The position numbers and the translations under genes were made by a program. The notes beneath the pieces were generated by a model, which saw nothing but the letters and a program-made list of their open reading frames with translations, did not search any database and was not told the origin of the DNA. From assembly GCA_049582065.1 (NCBI GenBank), contig JBAUTF010000075.1, positions 1 to 5,511 of the forward strand: a stretch of 5,511 bases of DNA. Direction: 5' to 3'. The DNA comes from DATKSS01 sp049582065 (lineage in GTDB: Bacteria; Chloroflexota; Dormibacteria; Dormibacterales; Dormibacteraceae). Positions 1-4,989 of the stretch are shown here, piece by piece. Each line of letters starts with the position of its first letter. Position 1 is the stretch's first letter.

Positions 1-2
1 GC

Positions 3-395
3 CCCGTTCTCCTGCAGTTTCCGCCGGCGCGCAAGCTGGACGTAGCCCTGCTCGATTCTCTGCTGGGCGCGCTGGGGAGGCCCGCCGCGGTCGAGTTTCG
101 AGACCCCTCGTGGTTCTCGGCCGACACCTACCGGGTGATCCGCGACCACGGTGGCGCGCTCGTGGTCACCGACGAGGAGAAGTGGCCGTGCGCACCGACG
201 GTCGAGCTGGGCTCGATCGCCTACTTCCGGCTGCGGCGCGGCTACACGCAGGCCTCACTGCGGCCGTGGATCGCGGAGGTGACGTCTGCGCTTGCGTCTC
301 ACGAGCAGGTTCACGTGTACTTCAAGCACGACCCGGAATCGCCGGCGTTGGCGCAGGGGCTGCTGCGGTCGGTGGCTAAGACTCCGCGGCCGTGA
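3..395 (+). CDS. DUF72 (YecE-like) family protein, C-terminal part
   Basis: The reading frame is open from base 3 to the TGA at 393-395, giving about 130 residues without a start, so the N-terminal half lies outside the window. Visible family hallmarks are LLQFPP at the left edge, VEFRDPSWF about 30 residues later, a strand ending in YFRLRRGY, and VYFKHD near the C-terminus. This order matches the second half of DUF72/COG1801 proteins, which form a TIM-barrel-like fold. Their biochemical role is not settled, although a nuclease-like activity has been suggested, so no function is assigned here. The C-terminus looks complete and of normal length. The gene converges on lgt and its last 20 bp overlap the end of lgt on the other strand, leaving no room for a separate terminator. 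The family call is fairly sure; the function is unknown. Confidence 0.85.
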   Translation, partial: PVLLQFPPARKLDVALLDSLLGALGRPAAVEFRDPSWFSADTYRVIRDHGGALVVTDEEKWPCAPTVELGSIAYFRLRRGYTQASLRPWIAEVTSALASHEQVHVYFKHDPESPALAQGLLRSVAKTPRP

Positions 396-1203
396 TGGGC
401 TCCGCGTGCCCTCGCCGCGAGCGCCTGATGAGAATGGGCGTCGCAACCACCGCGATCAGCACCATCAACGCCGACGCGAGCTGAGCCTGGCGCAGGCCGA
501 TGAACACCGCCGGGTCCAGGCGCAGGTAGCTGAGGAAGAACCGGCCGGCCGCGTAGAGGCCGAGATACAGCAGTCCGACCACGCCGTCCGGCAGCTGGGC
601 CTTCAGCCGCTGGTGGAAAGGGAGGATCGCTGCGAGGAGGAAAAGGGTGAGGACCATCTCGTACGCGACCTCGGGATGCACCACGACGCCTGGCTGGCCC
701 AGCGTGTTCGCGTTGACGTACTCGACGCCCCACGGCAGGTTGGTGGGAGAGCCGTGGTGCTCCCCGTTGATGACGTCTCCGATGCGGCCGATGGCCAGGC
801 CGATCATCGCCGCGGGCCCTCCCGCGTCGATGACCTTCCAGAAGGAGAACTTCCCGCGGCGCGCCCAGATGTACGCGCCGACCATCGCGCCGAACAGCCC
901 GCCCCACTGGCTGATGCCACCCTCCGTCAGGGCGAAGGCGCGCAGCCACTGGCCGTTGGCGAACAGCTTGTAGTTCTCCCACACGTAAAGGAGACGGGCG
1001 CCGACGAGGCCCAGCACCACCATCCAGGCCAGGCCGTCACCGCCACCCGAGATGTGGACCCCTTCCTTGGTCAAAAGCCAAAAGCCCAACCGCGCGGCAG
1101 CGATGATCCCCAGCACCGCGAAAACGCCGTGCCATGTGATGAGCAGCGGCCCGATGCGGGCGATGTTCGGATTGAGATCGATGATGATCGCCAGCGGCAT
1201 CAT
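376..1203 (-). CDS. lgt: Prolipoprotein diacylglyceryl transferase
   Basis: Lgt is an inner-membrane enzyme that moves the diacylglyceryl group of phosphatidylglycerol onto the lipobox cysteine of prolipoproteins, the first step of lipoprotein maturation. The 275-residue product has the usual length and several hydrophobic segments (about 19-38, 57-72, 101-113, 181-196, 207-226 and 243-260). It carries the family landmarks GGISQWGGLFG (95-105), GRIGDVINGEHHG (139-151), HPEVAYE (176-182) and GRFFLSYLR (220-228). By motif alignment the E. coli residues R143, E151, G154 and R239 are kept as R140, E148, G151 and R221. Y26, H103, N146 and E243 appear as H25, W100, D143 and S225, probably a lineage variant. 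The start ATG (1201-1203) overlaps the gltX TGA as ATGA, and a second ATG follows at once. No Shine-Dalgarno sequence is visible, so translation coupling to gltX is likely. The stop TAG lies inside the convergent DUF72 gene. Confidence 0.95.
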   Translation of the reverse strand: MMPLAIIIDLNPNIARIGPLLITWHGVFAVLGIIAAARLGFWLLTKEGVHISGGGDGLAWMVVLGLVGARLLYVWENYKLFANGQWLRAFALTEGGISQWGGLFGAMVGAYIWARRGKFSFWKVIDAGGPAAMIGLAIGRIGDVINGEHHGSPTNLPWGVEYVNANTLGQPGVVVHPEVAYEMVLTLFLLAAILPFHQRLKAQLPDGVVGLLYLGLYAAGRFFLSYLRLDPAVFIGLRQAQLASALMVLIAVVATPILIRRSRRGHAEPITAAES

Positions 1204-2600
1204 TTCGGGGCCGCCGCGCGGTCCAGGCGAGACAGCGCGACCTCCTTCGGCAGCAAGGCCAGGGTGTAGTGGATCGGCAGCGACACCTTCCTTCCCGTGA
1301 GCGCATCACGAAGAGGTGTGTAGAACTTGCCCTTGCCGACCCCGGAAGTCTCGACGGCCCGCTCGAGCGCAGCCTCGATGGCCTCCGGCTCCCAGGCCAC
1401 GTCCTGCAGTGCGGCCATTGCTGCCCTGACGCGCTCGGCGGTTTCGGGGCTGACCGGCGGAGGCGCAGGCTCGGTCCAGAGGTACTCGAGGTACTCTCTC
1501 GCCGCGGCCAGCCTGGGCAGCCGCGTCCTCAGCGCGGGGACGGCACGGCAAATAGACGGTTGGTCCAGCTCGGGCAGAAACTCTTGCAGCCGGCGGGCCA
1601 GCTCCGCATCGTCGAAGGCGCGAATGTACTCGCCATTGATCCAGTTCAGCTTCTCCCAGTCGAAACGCGCGCCAGCGTGCTGCACGCGGTCGAACGAGAA
1701 CACCCGGACGAGGTCTTCGAACGAGAAGAGCTCCTGCGGAGTGCCTGGATTCCAGCCGAGCAGCGCGAGGTAGTTGAGGAGCGCCTCAGGCAGGTAGCCC
1801 TGCTCGCGGTATAGCGCGAGATTGGTCTCGGGGTGCTTGCGCTTGGACATCTTCGAGCCGTCGGGGGCGAGGATCAGGGGCATGTGCGCGAACGCAACCG
1901 GGCGCGGGTAACCGAACGCATCGATCAACAGCAGTTGATACGGGGTGTTGGAGAGATGTTCTTCGCCGCGGATGACATGCGTGATGTTCATCGCCGCGTC
2001 GTCTACCGGGCTTGCGAACTGGTACGTCGGGTATCCGTCCGACTTGACGATGATGAAGTCGCCCATCAGGTCCGCGTCGAACCGCATCTCTCCGCGGATC
2101 ATGTCGGTGAAAGACACCTCGCCGCCCGGGATCTTGAAGCGGACTGTGAACTCGGTGCGGCCGCTGGGCGCGTTGGTGAGGCAGCGCCGCGAGTACCGGT
2201 ACGCGCGCTTTTCGGCCTGCGCCTGCTTGCGCTCGGCGTCGAGCTCCTCGCGCGTGCACCAGCATTTGTAAGCCTTTCCCTCGTTGAGCAGGCGGACGGC
2301 GTGCTGCTTGTAAAGGTCGAGGCGCTCGGACTGCCGGTACGGGGCATCCGGGCCGCCCTTGTCGGGGCCCTCGTCCCAGTCCAGGCCGAGCCAGCGCAGG
2401 CTTTCGTAGATCAAGAGCTCGTACTCGGGCCGGTTGCGCTCCATGTCGGTGTCGTCCAGACGCAGCACGAAGGTCCCGGCGCGCTGCCGGGCGAAAAGAG
2501 AGTTGTAGAGCGCGGTGCTCGCCGTGCCCAGGTGGGCGAAGCCGGTGGGGCTGGGCGCGATCCGCACCCTGACCGGGGAATTCGGATCGGGCACGCACAT
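1200..2600 (-). CDS. gltX: Glutamyl-tRNA synthetase
   Basis: This class I aminoacyl-tRNA synthetase attaches glutamate to tRNA-Glu in the cytoplasm. The 466-residue protein has a normal length. It shows the N-terminal RVRIAPSPTG followed by the HIGH-type motif HLGT (23-26), LRLDDTD (47-52), a zinc-binding-type pattern CWC (113-115) with YSRRC (136-140), VIRGEEHLSNTP (209-220), and KMSKR (250-254), the usual GluRS form of KMSKS. The remaining ~200 residues correspond to the helical anticodon-binding region. I cannot tell from motifs whether it is discriminating or also charges tRNA-Gln. The longest start is ATG at 2600. GTG at 2594 (residue 3) is a real alternative, because a TAnnnT element lies exactly 6 nt before it and no Shine-Dalgarno sequence precedes either codon. 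The gene is first in the gltX-lgt unit and divergent from the S51 gene. Confidence 0.97.
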   Translation of the reverse strand: MCVPDPNSPVRVRIAPSPTGFAHLGTASTALYNSLFARQRAGTFVLRLDDTDMERNRPEYELLIYESLRWLGLDWDEGPDKGGPDAPYRQSERLDLYKQHAVRLLNEGKAYKCWCTREELDAERKQAQAEKRAYRYSRRCLTNAPSGRTEFTVRFKIPGGEVSFTDMIRGEMRFDADLMGDFIIVKSDGYPTYQFASPVDDAAMNITHVIRGEEHLSNTPYQLLLIDAFGYPRPVAFAHMPLILAPDGSKMSKRKHPETNLALYREQGYLPEALLNYLALLGWNPGTPQELFSFEDLVRVFSFDRVQHAGARFDWEKLNWINGEYIRAFDDAELARRLQEFLPELDQPSICRAVPALRTRLPRLAAAREYLEYLWTEPAPPPVSPETAERVRAAMAALQDVAWEPEAIEAALERAVETSGVGKGKFYTPLRDALTGRKVSLPIHYTLALLPKEVALSRLDRAAAPK

Positions 2601-2606
2601 ATCCTA
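2600..2606. promoter_or_regulatory. Candidate bidirectional -10 element for divergent leaderless transcripts
   Basis: The heptamer TATCCTA contains TATCCT on the + strand (2600-2605) and TAGGAT on the - strand (2606-2601). Each fits TAnnnT, the core -10 pattern. Each is followed by exactly 6 nt and then a GTG codon: 2612-2614 rightward for the S51 gene and 2594-2592 leftward within gltX. In many bacteria a -10 element this close to the start codon marks a leaderless mRNA. No convincing -35 hexamer is visible on either strand. The two start codons are only 17 bp apart, so any promoter must overlap coding sequence. This is inferred from pattern and spacing only. Confidence 0.5.
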
Positions 2607-2611
2607 GGCAG

Positions 2612-3331
2612 GTGACGGGAATGCTCGCCTTGGTCGGGGGTGATGAATTCAACCCGGGTAACGAGGAACAGGACCGCGCGCTCGCCGCGGCTGCCGGGCC
2701 CGGGCCCGCATATGTGGTGCCGACGGCAGCCGCGCGCCAGGACCCAGGCCAGTCGGTCGCGCACGCCAAGAGCTGGTTCGAGCAGTTCGGTGTGAAGCTC
2801 GACGAGCTGCCCGTCTTGAACCGCACCGACGCCAACTCCAAGGCCCTGGCCGAGCGCGCGCGAGAAGGCGGGCTGTTCTACCTCGTCGGCGGCGACCCGG
2901 GCCTGGTGGTCCAGGTTCTTCGCTCATCTCGAGTCTGGTTCGCGATCTTCGAAGCCTGGCGCGACGGTGCCGCGCTGGCGGGTTCGTCCGCCGGCGCGAT
3001 GGCGCTCTGCAGTCACACCTTGGTTCGCGCCAGCTGGCCCAACCGCTTCAACCGGCGGCCCGCGGATGCCCTCGGTGTCGTCGCCGACACCGCGGTGCTT
3101 CCGCATTACGACACGTTTGGCCGTCGATGGGTCGGGTCGGCGCAGAAAGAGCTCGCGGGTGTGACTCTGCTCGGGATCGACGAGCGGAGCGCCGTCTTGT
3201 GGCAAGACGGCGCGTGGCGCGCGGCGGGCCCGGGCGCGGTCACCGTGATCAAGGGAAAGGAGACCGCGAGATTCGTTTCGGGAGCCAGGGTGACGGGACT
3301 GGGCGTCCCCGCACGTATCCTTCCCAAGTGA
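2612..3331 (+). CDS. Peptidase S51 / type 1 glutamine amidotransferase-like protein
   Basis: The 239-residue product has the S51 fold signature: LALVGGDEF at the N-terminus (5-13), FYLVGGDPG (89-97), the nucleophile elbow AGSSAGAM (123-130) with S126 as likely catalytic serine, LPHYD (163-167) with H165 as likely catalytic histidine, and GIDERSAVL (188-196), where cyanophycinases carry an active-site Glu. The family includes dipeptidase E, which cleaves Asp-X dipeptides, and cyanophycinase. Cyanophycinases have GGDQ where this protein has GGDP, so cyanophycin is not a safe substrate call. No signal peptide is seen, so it is probably cytoplasmic. The GTG at 2612 is preferred because TATCCT lies 6 nt upstream, a spacing repeated at the next gene. 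ATG at 2621 is the alternative and has a decent Shine-Dalgarno match, AGGTGA at 2610-2615. Its TGA overlaps the GTG of the hydrolase. Confidence 0.87.
   Translation: MTGMLALVGGDEFNPGNEEQDRALAAAAGPGPAYVVPTAAARQDPGQSVAHAKSWFEQFGVKLDELPVLNRTDANSKALAERAREGGLFYLVGGDPGLVVQVLRSSRVWFAIFEAWRDGAALAGSSAGAMALCSHTLVRASWPNRFNRRPADALGVVADTAVLPHYDTFGRRWVGSAQKELAGVTLLGIDERSAVLWQDGAWRAAGPGAVTVIKGKETARFVSGARVTGLGVPARILPK
3316..3321 (+). promoter_or_regulatory. Candidate -10 element at the hydrolase start
   Basis: TATCCT is followed by 6 nt (TCCCAA) and then GTG at 3328. The hexamer and spacing are identical to those before the S51 gene. It lies inside the last codons of the S51 gene, so it could drive an internal leaderless transcript of the hydrolase and acyltransferase in addition to read-through from upstream. 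No clear -35 is seen. The site could be chance, since the bases also encode the S51 C-terminus. Confidence 0.38.
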
Positions 3332-4227
3332 TCGACTCCGCGCGAACGCGGCCACCGAAGACGCTTCACGCCGGGTGGCTTCACATGGGATCGATGCGGG
3401 TGCACCACATGCACGGAGGTCGCGGGTCGCCGGTCCTGTTCATCCACGGCCTGGGCTCGTCGGGCTACATCGAGTGGCGGTTCAACCTCGAGGCGGCCGC
3501 GGCCAGACACCGCGTGTATGCGCCCGATCTTCCCGGCTTCGGCCGGACCGAGAAGCCTCGCGCCCGCTACGGCATCCCGTACTTCACGCGCTTCATCGAG
3601 CGGTACCTGGAAGGTCGCGGGCTGCGCAGCGCGACCGTCGTGGGCGCGTCCCTCGGCGGGCGCATTGCGCTCGAGCTCGCTCTGCGGCGGCCCAAGCTCG
3701 TCACCAAGCTCGTCCTCGTCAACTCCCTCGGGCTGGGGCGCCCCAACGTCCGGTTCTCGTATGGCCTGGTGACCATCCCCCGCGTCGGCGAAGCTGTGAT
3801 GAAAGTCGCGCGCAACGCTCTGCATTGGGCCCCGCCCAGCATGGTTCGCCGGGTCGCGGCACGTTACGCGGGCGCCAGCTCCGACGTCAACCGCACGATG
3901 GACGACACGTACCTCGGCCACATGCGCGAGCTCTATTCGGCCGAGGGCTACCACGACGCGTACCTCGCGACCATCCGCTCGCTGGTCACCCCGCGTGCTC
4001 TGCTCGGCCAGCAGTACGACATGACCAAGAGGCTCGGTGAGCTCAACGTTCCCGTCCAGCTCATCTGGGGCGCGGATGACACGCTGTTTCCCGTCGCGCA
4101 CGCGACGCGCGCCCACGCGCTGATCGAGGGCTCGCGACTCGCGGTCATCGAAGGCGCCGGCCACACGCCACAGGCAGAACGGCCAGAGGAGTTCAACCGC
4201 GTCCTCAACGCCTTCCTCACAGCCTGA
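3328..4227 (+). CDS. Alpha/beta hydrolase
   Basis: The 299-residue protein is a single-domain alpha/beta hydrolase. Seen in order are VLFIHGLGSSG (36-46, oxyanion-hole HG), DLPGFGRTEKP (67-77), the nucleophile elbow GASLGG (106-111) with S108, LIWGADD (245-251) with D251 (or D250) as acid, and GAGHTPQAERP (276-286) with H279 as base. A cap region with helices lies at about 135-225. The full triad suggests an active esterase, lipase or C-C hydrolase; the substrate cannot be read from the sequence. No signal peptide is evident. GTG at 3328 is chosen because it forms a GTGA overlap with the S51 stop and has TATCCT 6 nt upstream. ATG at 3385 or 3394 would be shorter alternatives. The frame is also open further upstream, but that would overlap the S51 gene by about 200 bp. 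The following acyltransferase makes a lipid substrate possible, but this is only context. Confidence 0.9.
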   Translation: MIDSARTRPPKTLHAGWLHMGSMRVHHMHGGRGSPVLFIHGLGSSGYIEWRFNLEAAAARHRVYAPDLPGFGRTEKPRARYGIPYFTRFIERYLEGRGLRSATVVGASLGGRIALELALRRPKLVTKLVLVNSLGLGRPNVRFSYGLVTIPRVGEAVMKVARNALHWAPPSMVRRVAARYAGASSDVNRTMDDTYLGHMRELYSAEGYHDAYLATIRSLVTPRALLGQQYDMTKRLGELNVPVQLIWGADDTLFPVAHATRAHALIEGSRLAVIEGAGHTPQAERPEEFNRVLNAFLTA

Positions 4228-4230
4228 CCG

Positions 4231-4255
4231 CCGGTACACAAGTCCCGAGTACCGG
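4231..4255. repeat. Inverted repeat A after the hydrolase stop
   Basis: CCGGTAC (4231-4237) and GTACCGG (4249-4255) are a perfect 7-bp inverted repeat around an 11-nt loop, beginning 3 nt after the hydrolase TGA. No T-run follows, so it is not a classical intrinsic terminator. It may be an RNA hairpin at the end of the hydrolase message, or a DNA site. Confidence 0.5.
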
Positions 4256-4271
4256 GCGCTCGTCGGCGCCC
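4254..4271. repeat. Inverted repeat B in the hydrolase-acyltransferase gap
   Basis: GGGCGC (4254-4259) and GCGCCC (4266-4271) form a perfect, all-GC 6-bp stem with a 6-nt loop, extendable by one T-G wobble. Its first two bases are the last two of repeat A, so the two hairpins stack end to end or compete slightly. No T-run follows. Confidence 0.42.
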
Positions 4272-4274
4272 CGC

Positions 4275-4290
4275 TGGACCCTCTGGTCCA
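4275..4290. repeat. Inverted repeat C just before the acyltransferase
   Basis: TGGACC (4275-4280) and GGTCCA (4285-4290) form a perfect 6-bp stem with the 4-nt loop CTCT. It ends 10 nt before the acyltransferase ATG, near the ribosome-binding region, where it could affect initiation. It follows repeats A and B with only 3 nt between B and C. Confidence 0.45.
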
Positions 4291-4300
4291 CCCCGAGCCA

Positions 4301-4921
4301 ATGGCTCCGCCACGGCTCTACCGGATGGTGCGTCTGCTGGTCAGGTGGATCGTGCTGCGGTTGTTCCGGGTCTCTGTCAGCGGGCTCGAGAACATCCCCG
4401 CCCCGCCCTACATCATTGCGGCCAATCACCAGGCGTGGTTCGACCCGGCTTTCATCATCCCGTTCTTTCCCGGGGCGCCGGTGATCTACACGATGGCGAA
4501 GCGAGAGACGGTTTTCAACAGTGCGTGGAAGCGAAGGCTTCTGCCTCTCATCGGGGTCTTTCCCATCTCGCCGCATGCGGGCGAGCTCGACGAAGCCGGG
4601 CTCCGGACGGTCTACGAGATCCTCGACCGGGGCGGAGTAGTGCTCATGTTCCCGGAGGGCCGATACTCGCGCGGCCGCGCGCTGCGCCCGCTCAAAGCCG
4701 GCATCGGCTACTTCGCGCTGCAGGCGGGCGTGCCGGTGTGCCCTGTGGCGGTGCGTGGGACCGACGTCTTCCGGCCCTTCAGCCGGATCGACGTCACGGT
4801 CGGTCCTCCCGTGCTGCCCGATCCGCCCGCGTGGTGGGAACTGAAGCGCCGGGTCAACCGCGTGGTCGACAACGTGCAGCGGGCCCTCGCCACGGCGCTT
4901 CGCAGAGGCCGGCGCCCGTAG
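4301..4921 (+). CDS. PlsC-type lysophospholipid acyltransferase family protein
   Basis: The 206-residue protein is a glycerolipid acyltransferase of the PlsC/LPLAT family. These are membrane-associated enzymes that transfer an acyl chain from acyl-CoA or acyl-ACP, typically to 1-acylglycerol-3-phosphate to give phosphatidic acid. The catalytic H-x4-D box is NHQAWFD (42-48, H43 and D48). The acceptor-binding box is FPEGRYS (117-123), followed by LKAGIGYFA (131-139) and VPVCPVAV (144-151). Box II reads GVFPISP (85-91), where many members have an Arg at the end, so the acceptor may not be lysophosphatidic acid. A hydrophobic, basic N-terminus (about 6-23) could contact the membrane. ATG at 4301 is the first ordinary start codon in a frame open from 4124; CTG codons at 4274 and 4283 are less likely. 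No good Shine-Dalgarno sequence is seen. It sits 73 nt after the hydrolase, in the same direction. Confidence 0.92.
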   Translation: MAPPRLYRMVRLLVRWIVLRLFRVSVSGLENIPAPPYIIAANHQAWFDPAFIIPFFPGAPVIYTMAKRETVFNSAWKRRLLPLIGVFPISPHAGELDEAGLRTVYEILDRGGVVLMFPEGRYSRGRALRPLKAGIGYFALQAGVPVCPVAVRGTDVFRPFSRIDVTVGPPVLPDPPAWWELKRRVNRVVDNVQRALATALRRGRRP

Positions 4922-4946
4922 AACCTCGACCACGGTGAAGAGGTTC
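4921..4946 (+). terminator. Weak terminator-like hairpin after the acyltransferase
   Basis: GAACCTC (4921-4927) and GAGGTTC (4940-4946) are a perfect 7-bp inverted repeat with a 12-nt loop, beginning on the last base of the acyltransferase TAG stop. No T-run follows, so it is not a textbook intrinsic terminator. Its position between the acyltransferase and a promoter-like sequence supports a transcript boundary, or a 3'-end stabilising role. Confidence 0.4.
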
Positions 4947-4951
4947 CACAA

Positions 4952-4980
4952 CTGAGACCTTGCCTCACCCGTGCTTTAAT
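4952..4980 (+). promoter_or_regulatory. Putative sigma70-type promoter for the SDR gene
   Basis: CTGAGA (4952-4957, 4 of 6 matches to TTGACA) and TTTAAT (4975-4980, 5 of 6 to TATAAT) are separated by 17 bp, the optimal spacing. Transcription would begin near 4987, only a few bases before the TTG start codon at 4990, so this message would also be nearly leaderless. The AT-rich -10 stands out in this GC-rich window. Confidence 0.5.
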
Positions 4981-4989
4981 CCCTGAGGC

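Noticed and set aside
292..1269. Long + strand open frame (325 codons) across lgt
   Set aside because: It is antisense to the clearly recognisable lgt, rich in R, D, Q and H with no family motif, as expected for a shadow frame in GC-rich DNA.
2695..2708. 14-bp perfect palindrome CGGGCCCGGGCCCG in the S51 gene
   Set aside because: It encodes a Gly/Pro stretch (AGPGPA) with GC-rich codons and lies well inside the gene; most likely a by-product of base composition.
1786..2841. - strand open frame (351 codons) overlapping gltX and the S51 start
   Set aside because: It is an out-of-frame shadow of gltX with Arg/Pro/Ala-rich low-information sequence.
3127..3327. Upstream ATG extension of the hydrolase
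   Set aside because: It would overlap the S51 gene by about 200 bp, and the added sequence looks like an out-of-frame translation. GTG at 3328 fits the coupling overlap.
3106..4239. Long - strand open frame (377 codons) opposite the hydrolase
   Set aside because: The + strand hydrolase has a full catalytic triad and coherent motifs; the antisense translation has none.
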